From: Bifiguratus adelaidae | Lineage: Eukaryota > Mucoromycota > Endogonomycetes > Endogonales | DNA: 45,541 bases | Assembly: GCA_002261195.1 (NCBI GenBank) | Contig: MVBO01000119.1 | Span: 1 to 45,541 of the forward strand | Reading direction: 5' to 3' | Notes under the pieces: generated by a model | Databases searched by the model: none | Seen by the model: the letters and a program-made list of their open reading frames with translations, nothing else | Told to the model about the DNA's origin: nothing | In this document: positions 22,752 through 33,268 of the stretch, piece by piece | Layout: each line of letters begins with the position of its first letter | How positions within the stretch are numbered: position 1 is the first letter of the stretch | Program-made: the position numbers and the translations under genes

Positions 22752-24191
22752 ATGGGAAACTGCTTATCCGGGGGCAACCCCGATTCCGTGCGGAGCAAAG
22801 CCATTGACAAACAGCTTAAACATGAGGAGAAGAGACAGAAAACGGAGGTGAAGCTTCTTCTACTCGGTAAGTTGTCCTTCGGGATTGTCTCCGGTGGCAC
22901 CCCTGTCACTGTGTTGCTATGCGCTCGCATGCCTCCTTCGACCATCGCTGATCGAATTGTCTCTCTGATTTAGGTGCTGGAGAATCCGGCAAATCAACCA
23001 TCCTAAAGCAAATGCGGCTCATCCATGCCTCTGGATTCTCTCCGGTCGAACGAGAAAATTTCCGACTTGTGGTGTTTTCCAATATGACGGAAGCCATGCA
23101 CGCCATGCTCCAGGCCATGGAGCAGCTTAAGATTCCCATGGAGTCCAAGCAAAATTTGGTAAGTCCCGCTCCAAGCGCATAGAAGCGCGCGCGCAATCTC
23201 GGCTTAACCACCATTCAGGCATACGTACCTCTCTTCTCCGAATCTCCCTCTATTACACCCGGCAAAACATATCCCCGTGATTATTACAGACCGATAAAGG
23301 CATTGTGGGCTGATTCTGGTGTTCAAGAAGCCTTTCGCCACAGCAATACGTTTCCCTTAAACGATAACGTGAGCTAGTAAGTCACACAAGCCTCAATAAC
23401 GGTGATTGTTGTCTAAACGCACAACAGCTTCTTTGATCAACTCGATAGGCTGTTTGCCGAGAATTATATACCCACGGACCAGGATATTATACGATGCCGA
23501 GTCAAGACCACTGGCATCGTCGAGACCGTGTTTCAACTAGGCCCATTAACATATAGGTAAGTGATATTATTATGTGTCTCATCACGCTTGGTAATTCAGC
23601 GTTTTAAAGAATGTTTGATGTGGGAGGGCAACGCAGCGAACGCAAAAAATGGATACATTGTTTTGAGAACGTGACAGCGCTGTTGTTTGTTGTCGCCATT
23701 AGCGGCTACGATCAATGCTTGGTGGAGGACAAGGACGCAGTAAGTTCACGCTATGCTGTCTCCGCTCTGAACGGCCTACTCACACCTACTAGAATCAAAT
23801 GCAAGAAGCGCTCATGCTGTATGATTCCATATGCAATTCTCAATGGTTCATCAACACATCGATGATTCTCTTTCTCAATAAAATCGACATATTTCGGGAA
23901 AAGATTCATTACTCACCAGTCTCACGATATTTTCCCGATTACACTGGTAAGTCATTTTTGCTGCTAGAAAGCAACCATGGCGTAACCACGCGTCTGTCGC
24001 TAGGCCCAAATGATGACCTGCATCAAACCCGAGCGTACTTTCGACAACGTTTCCAACGTCTCAATCGCAGTGAAAACAAGGAGGTGTATCCCCATTTCAC
24101 CGACGCAACCGACACCAATCTTTTACGTCACGTCATGACCGCAGTCAGCGATATCATTCTCAACGAGAACCTTCAACTATTACTATTGTGA
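22752..24191 (+). CDS. Heterotrimeric G-protein alpha subunit 2
   Basis: Second G-alpha, 352 aa, exons 22752-22866, 22974-23158, 23219-23376, 23428-23556, 23610-23739, 23793-23946, 24004-24191. Seen: MGNCLSG (myristoylation G2, palmitoylation Cys4), GAGESGKST, switch [11 protein letters not shown] (canonical), [16 protein letters not shown] and TDATDT. The C-terminus NENLQLLLL lacks both the Gly and the Cys of most G-alpha tails, which would alter receptor choice. Three of its six introns (after the LLLG codon start, within the YF codon before FDQL, and before NQMQEAL) coincide with the three of G-alpha 1; the other three are extra. It is therefore a diverged paralogue, not a recent tandem copy. 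Confidence 0.95.
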
Positions 24192-24469
24192 GCCAGTAGA
24201 GGTGGCTTGCACGCTTATTCTATTCGCTTCGAGTGGTATACCTGCGATCCAGGCCTTGCGAAAGTTTGTCTTTGGTCTTTGTAATATGGTAGGCACAACT
24301 TGTATCATATACCTTTGGAAGTCCTGCACGTAACGTGTATTTTCTAGTTGAGATGTTATGAACAACCATGAGCAGCGCTATGGTATCAAAAATACACGTA
24401 ACATCGAGCTTTGTACAATTGGACGGTATATATCTACAGGCATTGTAAGCATTCTATGAGTCTATGACA

Positions 24470-24715
24470 TTACGAGCACCAGCGTTTTGCCAAAGCCGAT
24501 GTTCGGCTCTTCTCATAGGTTCGGCCGTAACCACAGCGTTCCCTCGACTCACTCGACATTCTAAGAGAATTGAGTTGGTTTTGAGTGTGTGCACGAAGTT
24601 GAGCTGAATACGCTCTCAATTGAGGGTCGAGTATAGGAGGTGTGAGGGGAGTGGAGCATGAACTACTTGAGCTCACTGATCCATCTGAACCGGTGTCTGA
24701 TTCAAGGGTAGGCAT
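24470..24715 (-). CDS. Hypothetical small Ser-rich protein
   Basis: ATG-initiated 81-aa frame without introns. The first third is acidic and Ser-rich (SDGSVSSSSSCSTPLTPP), the middle a predicted amphipathic helix with Gln/Leu/Arg, and the end basic. No domain recognised. It could be a genuine small regulator or a chance frame. Confidence 0.35.
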   Translation of the reverse strand: MPTLESDTGSDGSVSSSSSCSTPLTPPILDPQLRAYSAQLRAHTQNQLNSLRMSSESRERCGYGRTYEKSRTSALAKRWCS

Positions 24716-24794
24716 ATTAAGATGTGCAAGGAAAGGAAAGGCAAGGGAAGTTTATCATTTTATACTCTGCCCTTACATCAAAATCCGACTAAGC

Positions 24795-25103
24795 CTAAAG
24801 CGCAGCAAGGAACAATGATGCATTGTCGATGGAAGTGAAGCTGAGTGCGAATAATGTGGGGCAGATTGTTTCTGCGTATTTTCCAACCGAGCGATGATTG
24901 CCATTTAAAGTAGGTTTGATATCATCGACCACGTCAATGTGCCGTTGGATAACCATTTTGGACGTCATGGTGAGGATGAACTCCCTGGTGCGCCGAGCTT
25001 GAGACACTAGAATGTTTCTCCTACTCCCTTTGGTCTTGTATTGGAAAGCCATTTCACTTGGCTTCGGTATAGCTTCTGCAATCTTAAATAGGGCTGATAT
25101 CAT
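24795..25103 (-). CDS. Hypothetical 102-aa protein
   Basis: Intronless ATG-initiated frame, basic in the first half (KGSRRNILVSQARRTREF) and more hydrophobic at the end. Codon choice favours C-ending codons much as in neighbouring genes, which is mild support. No domain recognised; lies upstream of, and divergent from, the mS38 gene. Confidence 0.35.
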   Translation of the reverse strand: MISALFKIAEAIPKPSEMAFQYKTKGSRRNILVSQARRTREFILTMTSKMVIQRHIDVVDDIKPTLNGNHRSVGKYAETICPTLFALSFTSIDNASLFLAAL

Positions 25104-25316
25104 GCAATTTCAGAGACTATGAACAAAATAAAAATGAATACAGCCACATCGTAATCGACGATCACCTAGTTGGACATGTCCACCCGCCAGGATCAAGCAC
25201 AGCCCGATTGAAACAAACACCTTCTGAGCAATCTGAGCAAAGTCTTGTCCACGTAACATTTGATGACGAAATCATTTCCATTTTTGAGTTTACACTCGAG
25301 CGACGTTTCTTTCAGC

Positions 25317-26255
25317 ATGTCATCGACCACACGGTTACCTAGTCTTCTACTACGGTCACAGACACAGCGAGTGCTTCGGTCGCGCTCTACTGCTCGTCTC
25401 TCAACCCATAGCAACAACTTTGGCCGGGCGTCGTATTGTCTGCGACAGTCATCGTCCTCGTCGTCTTCCGATGACGGACGCAAGGCGAAAGCAGAAGCCG
25501 ATGCAACAAAAAGCGGAAACTTGAACTCGGCTTCAAGTACGAACAATGCGCATAAAGCAAACGCCCCTACACACAAGCAACCTTTTATCGCTGTTATCAA
25601 CGTCCCCGAAGGCGAATTTGCGCACAATGCCTTCTTCTCCTTGCATCGGCCATTGCTGGGACTAGCGAATGAGGAAAGGGCATTCTTTGATACCGATACG
25701 GATGAAGTTGAATACCCAGATAACAAATCAACCGAAGGTTAGTCGGGTTACATGCGCCCAGCCAGCGCAATATGCCTATCGCTGATTGCCTTTTCATGCC
25801 TTCCAGATTATGAGTCACTCGCGCAGTATTTTTCGTCACTGCGTCCCTTTGAAGGACCAGCACACAACAACGATCCTTGGAATCCGCTTGCGTCCATGGA
25901 CTCGTTCGAACCAACTTCAGAGTATGGCGTCGCTCCTGGCGATACCCAAGGGGTCCTCAGCTGGTTAGAAGCCATGCGAACACGGTCCTTGGGCAAAATG
26001 CAAAGCACCGACATTGTGGAAAAGATCAAGTTTCACCAATCAACGACTCAAACCTTGACTATTCATTTTCCAAAGAGTGAAAACACCATCACTGTTCAAA
26101 CCATCGTACCACCAGAGACGGCGGGCACAGAGCCGTCACTTCCGGCCATGCGACTTACCTCAGTCTTGCGCAAGCGACGACTAAAGATGAACAAGCACAA
26201 ACACAAGAAGCTTATGAAGAAGACGCGCGCTCTGCGAAAGCGTGTAGGCAATTAG
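25317..26255 (+). CDS. Mitochondrial small-subunit ribosomal protein mS38 (COX24/AURKAIP1 family)
   Basis: Mitoribosome protein with a very basic C-terminus that sits near the decoding site; the yeast relative is Cox24/Qri5. Exons 25317-25737 and 25807-26255 (289 aa), phase-1 join. The diagnostic end is TSVLRKRRLKMNKHKHKKLM, then KKTRALRKR. The N-terminus (MSSTTRLPSLLLRSQTQRVL) is rich in Arg, Ser and Leu without acids, fitting a mitochondrial presequence. An in-frame ATG 54 nt upstream (25263) is an alternative start. The middle is not conserved, as usual for this family, and contains WNPLASMDSFEP. Confidence 0.88.
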
Positions 26256-26344
26256 GCCATGGCTTGTATAGACTTTTTGAATTGTTCGTTCCATATAGAC
26301 TTGTTCCTCAATACACATTTATCCATTTTACTGTTCTAACTGTT

Positions 26345-28530
26345 CTAACTGTGAGAACGTAGTTGACTGAACCTGTCAAGCCAACCTTGTACCACAATGT
26401 CCTCGGAAAGGGCAGCAAGACCCTTTCCTGCGCCACCTGATAATCCATTTAGATCCTCTGTAAAGATGACAATCAAGTCACCCGGGAGGGATTCCTTGGC
26501 TTTCGCTACGCGTTCTTGGAATAACTCGATGCGAGTACGTGAGGATGTCGAGTCATGGCGTGTTGGTTGAATGCGCTTTTGATCGGGATGTCGGGGAGGT
26601 TTTAGCAGTGATGATGCTGTTTGGTGATCCCCGAGTAACGCAGGATCGCTGTTGGCTTTCACGTTAGCGTCGTGGATGCCCATGGATTGCGCAAGAGGAT
26701 GAGGTGTGGACTTGTTGTTCCTGTTATCTTCCTTTTCCTGGTTAGGTTTGCCTAGTCCATCGGATGGAGGTTGTTTTCCGTGGTCACTAAGGACGCTTTG
26801 AATGTTCATGTTCGGAAGACTGCTTGATCGAGGACCGAGTGAGCTTTTCTTGTCTGATTGGAATTCTGCGGGGAAGGTGGATGAACGCATACTTTCCTTG
26901 AGCGACTCAACCTCCTTTTGTCGTTCCTTCTCGTATTGATTCAAGCTGGTGACATCACGGATAAAGATGCGCACGATTTTCTCCGGGAATTCACGCGCGA
27001 GCCTAGTATAGATCTCCAGATCAATTTGTCCAGAGTCCCCTATGAGAACAAACTTTCTGTTTGGAAAGTCTTTGAATAGACCTAGAATGGATTCGCGCTT
27101 TGCCTTCCCCTGTTCTTGATACAGAGCAGAGAAGATTCCAGAATACAACTTGAGATGAGCGGATCCAGGTGGAAAGGAGGAATTGCGGAAGAAAGTTTGA
27201 AGCATGGGCAACAGTTGGAAAGGTGAGTTGCTCACATAGTGGAAGGATGCACCCTTCTTATACTAGGACGCGTCAACCAATAGTAAGAATAATATCAAGA
27301 GAATGACAGGTCGGGTACTTACCCACTCGGTGTACAGTGCTGACATACCCTCCACCTCTCTGGCCTCCTGCAGAAATGTTGAATTAAATACAGAGCGCAT
27401 ACCCCCAAGGACTTTTGTGTCCTTAATGGTGTCGTCGATGTCGGATATTATGGACAAGCCAACTGGCTCAACCAGATTGACCATACCAAAGGTCGGATCA
27501 AGCAACTTTGATTCAGCATCAAGCTGACGTTGAAGGGCTTGAGGTGCTGTCTTAATTTTCAAAAGCCTTGGATAGGTCATCTTCTCCTCCTTGTCACGTT
27601 CTTCTTGCATCCATCGATCTATAATATCGCTCGCAATATCCAATTCTCCACGAAAATGCCCCGAGTCTACCGTATAGAATGTGTTTCCTTGCTGTATTGA
27701 GCTCTGATTTAGTGAATTTAGCGAAGAGGATGAATCGGTCCTGAAAGCAACAGGCCGAATGTGAGACGCAGAGGTTTGTTTGGCTTGTGGATCCTTGCCA
27801 AGGTCCGAGAGTGCATCACCACCGTTGCTAAGCTTGGCTTGATGCGCGTTTGAATGCTGAGTCCCCTCTGGATCTTCGCCTTCAATTTCCATGTGATAGT
27901 TCTGTGTCAATCCGACAATCTCCACTTGCAATTGCTGATTTGAAGCATTCTTGGCCAGAAAGTATTGCATTCGTTCTTCAAGCATGGCTGATATCGACGG
28001 ATCCGTGTTTTTTGTTATTCCAGCAGCGTATCGAGCTATGCCTACCCGCATGTAAGCCAACGCGACCCTTATACATCAGGCAAGGTACCTAGCATGAAAC
28101 GTTTCCGTCTGCCGGTATTGTTACTGGCAAAGGCCCATCCTTTTACTCTGACTTTCCAAACAGTTTTACCTGCTTCTGTTCAACTTATTAGTCTTCCTTA
28201 AAAACCCTGCAATGAATGCTTACCGTCTTTGCTTTGAAATGCATATGTGGGAAAAAGCAAACACTGCTTCCTGAGCCCTGTAGCTTGAGCGAGTGCGGCA
28301 TTAGCCTCATCGACCTCGTCCTCAGGCTCAGGTAGAGACTCCGAACTGGATGATGGAGAGATGGTCGTCCCGAGCCCTCTCTCCGCGCCAAGACCAGGAC
28401 TGTGAGATATCCGTGCAATGTCAATGTCCTGGTGCAATGACTTGTAGAGTAAACGAGCCTTTTGAGATCCTCTAGAGAGCTTCCCAGACAGATACGCCAT
28501 GCTTGTATTAAAGGAGTCATTCTCTGACAT
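26345..28530 (-). CDS. APP1: App1-type phosphatidate phosphatase
   Basis: Mg-dependent phosphatidate phosphatase of the haloacid-dehalogenase type, linked in yeast to actin patches and endocytosis. Exons (minus): 28224-28530, 28089-28169, 27323-28041, 26345-27262 (674 aa). The N-terminal module reads LLFPTYAFQSKDGKTVWKV, then RVKGWAFASNN, and IARYAAGI, as in App1. The catalytic motif DxDxT appears as ISDIDDTIKDTKVLGG near residue 335, and the later HAD motif as KFVLIGDSGQIDLEIY; between them YVSNSPFQL is the serine motif. The C-terminal third is disordered. The ATG at 28530 (MSENDSF) is preferred; an in-frame ATG at 28638 would overlap the end of the upstream same-strand gene. Stop codon at 26345 converges on mS38, 89 nt away. 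Confidence 0.92.
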
Positions 28531-28604
28531 CACAGGAGTGTCTCTACACCAAAGTACAACGTTAACGAGACGCGGCTCTGCATGTAGATTTCGCCAATTT
28601 TGGA

Positions 28605-31600
28605 TCATTGCCATTGTGTGACTTGTTTTGTCATCCATTGTTGCCGTTCAAGGTTCTGCTGAGAGACTAGACGCTGCAAGTCTGAGGCGCTTGCTATGGC
28701 CATCTTGCTGCACATCGCTTGAACCTTTGTCTGCTTCTCTTGGAGTTTGTGTACAAAGAGCTTAGAGATGTTATATGCCAATCCTTGGAATATTTGTCTT
28801 TTTCTTACCTCTCCGAGCGACTGAAATAGGGCAACAATGGTATCATCGATGGCCGCCTCTGGTGATCTCTCTGTATCTTTGCTTGTTAATACCTTGTGTA
28901 CACCCGGAGAAGGTTTCTGTGGCGTGGGCGCCGTGGCGGACGAGATGCGAGAAATCTCGAACAAATCAGATATGCTGGTGTCGGCGTCCACAGAAGATAG
29001 CAGAGAGACGTCGTCTTTATGAGATTGATCAGAGTTCAGACGTTGATAAGAGATCGGATTCAACTGACCTCGAGGGACAATCGCAAATCTATTCTTTGGG
29101 GAGCTTTTAGCAGGCGAGTGCCTTACGGACTCGGGTGTCGTGAGATGTACTCTTTTCGCAGGTATTGGCGATATATCTAGCAGCAAGTATTTAGCTCGCG
29201 TCGGCATGTCAAATTTACTCCAAACCTCGAGTAGTTATGTCGGCTAGAGCAGTTCGCTTTGCGGCCGGAGTGCTGGCTGGCGTGCTTGACATCACCCTCT
29301 CAGGCCCAACTATGGGATGATTTGGTCAATTGCACGGAAATTCCCTAAGTTAAGCCACGACATACCCTCTTCCTCTTCCAAAACAGCTTTGGAAGCTCGA
29401 CTGACGCTTTTCATGCCACGCAATTCATAATCAGAAGCATCGAGAGCACTGGGAGGTGCTGGCTGTTTGGACAACGTTTTATCAGTAATATGAATTTTCG
29501 GCTCGGATTGCTCCGATACGCGTGCCACATTTTGCGGCTTCATTCTGGTAGTCAGAGGCTTTGGTTGTGGACGCCTTTCTCCTTTCTTTGCTGACCGCTT
29601 TGCCCGCCCTTTGACTGGCGTTTTCATCGATGCCACGCTCGATTTCGTACGGGTCATTGAGGCGACATTCGACATATTCGATTCCATGCGATTTGCCTCT
29701 CTGATGACATTTTCCGCCTTACTTTTCGTTTCAACCTTCGCTGCTACTGCATGGGTGAATCTCTCTCTGTGTGGACTGGGTTGCTCATCGTCGATATCGC
29801 TCGATTCTTGACGCCAATTCTGCGCTTCTTCAGAGGTGGTGAGCTCTTGATCCGGCGCTCTAGCCACAGTGTCCGCATGTCTCGTCAATCGTAGGCGAGA
29901 TTCAGGCACCGAAGTCTTTCGGCCAGGTGTCTAAAATCAGGACGCAAGTTAATAGACGGAGGTGGCTTGAAGAATCCCCAACCTTTCGTAGACTTGTCAG
30001 ATGATGGACAAGAATGTCCGTAACAGAGTCGTGATCGCTTCCTAGGTCGAGCGCAATACGTGATTGTGATTCGTTGGATTCCAACCATTCGATAAGCAAC
30101 AGGGTGGCTCTTGGACCTGGACACAAAGATTCAGACACTGTCCTGAGCTTTGTTTTCATACCATCAGCGTTTTTAGGTGCCGGGTCCCAACGAGTAATTG
30201 ATTCGAATGGTATGCGAAGATCTTCGCCTTCAATTGTCGACACTTCTGTATGAACGACAATCTCCCGCGAATGAACCGCGAGAAGAGCACGAGAGCGCAA
30301 TGTATCGCCATTGTTCGATCGATTTGGTGAGAGAGCCTTCACTTCGACATTCATGATTTTTGGACTACGGTTGTTAACTCGAAAGGAACAGCAAGACTAT
30401 ACCGATATTAACTTACAAAGTCATTTTTCCATCGTTTACTCGATCCACTTTTTGTAGAAACAATAGAGAGTCCTAGCGATATCGATTTGTTCAATCGTAA
30501 CAGGCAGGCTATCGAGGACTTACCATCCAAAAGCTCTCACGTGAGATGTTGTAAAATAGCTTGACCAATTCGGCTTTAGGACCATGCCTTTCCTGAAAAA
30601 GGGCCGAATTAAATGCATTTTCAAGCACTTTTCTCTTCTCCTTTGCATAGCGTTCGTTTGGCAAAAGGCTCCACATAACTTGAATGATGCGAAGTTGCGT
30701 CCTGAAATCTGCAAACTGGCTAAGGCCATCGCCTATCGGATCTCTAACGTTCTTGTCCTGCTCACCTTGACTGTACGCAATGCTCTCCGCTAAAATGCGA
30801 CTGTAAAGGCCGATGAAAAGAGTCGATATAACAGAAAACATGAACGCAATGTCACTCACAAATCTATATTGCGTTTGACCAAAGACTTGTTCTGAGGACT
30901 GCCGCTCATTATGCAGTATAGGCCTGTCACCACCTGGCGCAGCATCATTGGTCAGCGTTGCCCAGTAACCTCCTCATTCACCAATACTTACCTCGTGCCG
31001 CAAACTGTCAATCAGATGCCCTTGATGACTGTGTAAAAGTCTACACAACAGCGCTGCGACAATATCACCTAATTCTTTCTTGCCTTGCATCATACGTTGC
31101 ATCTCAATACATTTGAACTCGTCAGCTTCAACTGCCCCTTACCAACTTGATTTTGATCCACTGCGACCTGTATACTATGTTTTCAATAGAATGTACGACA
31201 AAATTCTATTTCCTACCTGAATAATACGGCATATATGCCTTACCAAAGTCTCAATGTCAAGACTACAGGCATCATCGTCGAAGATCTTATCGAAAGTTTC
31301 ATCCGACGGTACAAGTCCATTACCGAGAAGGACTGAAATTACTTCGGCGCAGTGAGACACGATCAGCTTGGCGAGTATACCGACAGAATCGGTAATTGAA
31401 CTCCCCGATCGTGCGGCTGGCATGTCATCTTTGCGTTCCAGCAGCTGGTGGACGACATCAAAGCCAATATTGAGCTGTTTCTGGGACAGCTTGATCTTTC
31501 CTTCCAGTACCTACAATAACGTGTCAATGATATTCTTTCCGATTGTATGCATGGTAGTATGTATTGAAAGGACCGAGATAGCGGCGGACATGGCTTGCAT

Positions 31601-31820
31601 CAAGATCTCTGGTACACCATCGACGGAAACTCACCTTTACGGTAAGCCGAAAGAATGCTCCCACGTCATCACATAGACTATTTGCAAAGTTTGTGATTTA
31701 TGCGGCATAAACTTTGCTGAATCGTTTGACTTACGCATCCAGAGGTAGGAACGCTCTATCCGAAGCATTTCGCTGTATGGCAGATGGTATCCATGCCTTC
31801 AAACGCTCTAGTACCTCCAT
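28605..31820 (-). CDS. Putative meiotic chromosome axis core protein (SYCP2/Red1-like)
   Basis: Large protein reconstructed from 12 exons (minus): 31735-31820, 31635-31677, 31217-31510, 31143-31160 (18 nt), 30992-31102, 30524-30898, 30417-30472, 29983-30364, 29366-29930, 29226-29309, 28809-29176, 28605-28760; 845 aa, every junction in phase. The N-terminal ~320 residues are helical-repeat-like (ALLCRLLHSHQGHLIDSLRHE; LRIIQVMWSLLPNERYA; ELVKLFYNISRESFWM). Next comes a beta-rich domain of ~120 residues (RSRALLAVHSREIVVHTEV, TLLLIEWLESN), then a ~330-residue Ser/Pro/Lys-rich linker and a C-terminal helix (LFVHKLQEKQTKVQAM...ERQQWMTKQV). ARM-like repeats, PH-like Spt16M domain, disordered linker, terminal coiled coil is the known order of SYCP2/Red1/Rec10. 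This assignment rests on architecture and length, not on clear sequence identity; another ARM protein is possible. Confidence 0.6.
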
Positions 31821-32453
31821 AAACCGTCGAAACAGGAACAAGGAGCAATTTCACTTATTGCCTCAATTGGAATTGAAATGCCACAATGGTCGGTGGGAGT
31901 TCATGGGCAGCAAAAGCTTCCGTGCGCTGATTTGGCACGGAAAACTGGCAAATTTGTCCCGTCATGGCACGAGAAAGGTGTCCTGGCACTAATAACAGGC
32001 TTACAGAGCTTTGATGATGTTCATTCTCTGACGTGCTTGCTTCTCAGACACCCAAAGATGCTCAAACACTGGAAGCAGTCGGAAAGGGCACAGAACAACA
32101 GCACTGTGTTCAAAAGAAGTGAGAAGAGACTTATTTAACGGCTGGGTAAGATGCCATCTCTTAGAAGTGGTCTTTTAGAGCATTGTCTTATGGGCTACTA
32201 GCCATCGAATGTTTAGCCTGGATGAGAACCTTTGGTTTTACGGAGTAGATAGACTCGCATAGGAAACAGCGCATCCTGCTCTTTTCGCAAATCAACACGC
32301 TGTTTCTACATTAACCGTCGTGCCTGCGCACCCGGTGTTAGTGGCGTATCCTGAGTCTAAATTGTCTGCCTTTTCCGGTAAGGAGCACGCGCAAGGTTAT
32401 CTTCCAGCTCGTATGTCGTACTTTCTATTGCAGGACACGCAACACGACCAGCT
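31821..32453. other. Divergent intergenic region (axis-like gene / hydrolase)
   Basis: Short open frames occur on both strands (for example plus 31714-31992 and minus around 31858-31968), but none joins to a neighbouring gene in phase or shows a domain. It should contain the promoters of the two divergent genes; a further 5' exon of the axis-like gene cannot be excluded. Confidence 0.35.
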
Positions 32454-33212
32454 ATGCCTACCTTTCTGAATAGGCGAGGCCACTGTATAGTATACACGTG
32501 TCAGGAACCGGTTAAGGGGCCTTGGCTCGTCTTTGTGCCTGGGTTTCGATCGAGTTGTCGCGCCTCCAAAAAGCACGCTCGTCTACGCGACGTTGCCCTG
32601 CATCGCGGTTGGGGATTCGCTTCCCTTGACCATGCGTCACAGGGCGACTCGAAGGCATCCTACTCGGAGGTTGACGTTGGTCTGTGGATCGAAGACTTGC
32701 AGCGCTTGCTCTCTACCTTGAATGGCATATCGTCCAATCCAATTATCCTGGTAGGCATCAGCCTAGGCGCGTGGATCAGCATCAAAACATCTCACACGAC
32801 AGCCTTGGCCGGTATATTCTGCATCGGTGGAGGGATAAACGGTACAGAAAAGTGGCTCGCTGAAGTTCCACCAGACCGACGCGCCGATCGATCATTTACC
32901 TATCATCGGCCAAGCGCCTACGCAGAGAGCGGCTATTATGAAATCCCCGTGTCGTTTCTGCTCGACTCCAAGCCCTATTGTATCGACTTGACGAAGTCAG
33001 TCTCCTTATCATGTCCGATCTTCTTCTTCCATGGTTGCAAGGACATAGATGCACCGTTGGGGTCGATTGAAGAGCTAATAGAGCACATGTCGAGTCCTTT
33101 AAAGACATTAGACGTTGTGGCCGGTGGAGATCATCGACTATCACGACCGCAAGATCTGGATCGGATGATCCAGTTGCTCGAGTCCTTTGTTGAAAATATC
33201 ACAAGCGAATAG
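32454..33212 (+). CDS. Alpha/beta hydrolase, ABHD10-like
   Basis: Single-exon serine hydrolase of 252 aa. Seen: strand-turn VFVPGFRSS (oxyanion region), the nucleophile elbow LVGISLGAW (Ser in GxSxG), an acid candidate in HGCKDIDAPLG and the catalytic His in AGGDHRLSRPQDLD. Size, the short lid and the GDHRLS ending resemble the ABHD10/small prolyl-oligopeptidase-like esterases; animal ABHD10 removes S-acyl groups in mitochondria, but the N-terminus here (MPTFLNRRGHCIVYT) is not a convincing presequence. Substrate unknown. Confidence 0.85.
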   Translation: MPTFLNRRGHCIVYTCQEPVKGPWLVFVPGFRSSCRASKKHARLRDVALHRGWGFASLDHASQGDSKASYSEVDVGLWIEDLQRLLSTLNGISSNPIILVGISLGAWISIKTSHTTALAGIFCIGGGINGTEKWLAEVPPDRRADRSFTYHRPSAYAESGYYEIPVSFLLDSKPYCIDLTKSVSLSCPIFFFHGCKDIDAPLGSIEELIEHMSSPLKTLDVVAGGDHRLSRPQDLDRMIQLLESFVENITSE

Positions 33213-33268
33213 TGGGTATATACTAGTCTTTGTGTTGCGTGTAATATACAATGAAATGTGTGATAATG

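Larger units (their letters stand above)
24192..25316. other. Interval with two doubtful minus-strand ORFs
   Basis: Apart from the two weak ORFs listed separately, nothing is recognised. The interval includes the 3' UTR of G-alpha 2 and the promoter of the mS38 gene. Confidence 0.35.

Noticed and set aside
31800-31990. Minus-strand frame with in-frame TGA in a Cys-rich context (SFCCP-TGA-TPTDHC), tempting as a selenoprotein given the tRNA-Sec.
   Set aside because: No conserved selenoprotein family motif, no ATG-to-stop gene model, no SECIS seen, and its end overlaps the start of the axis-like gene. TGA triplets are expected by chance.
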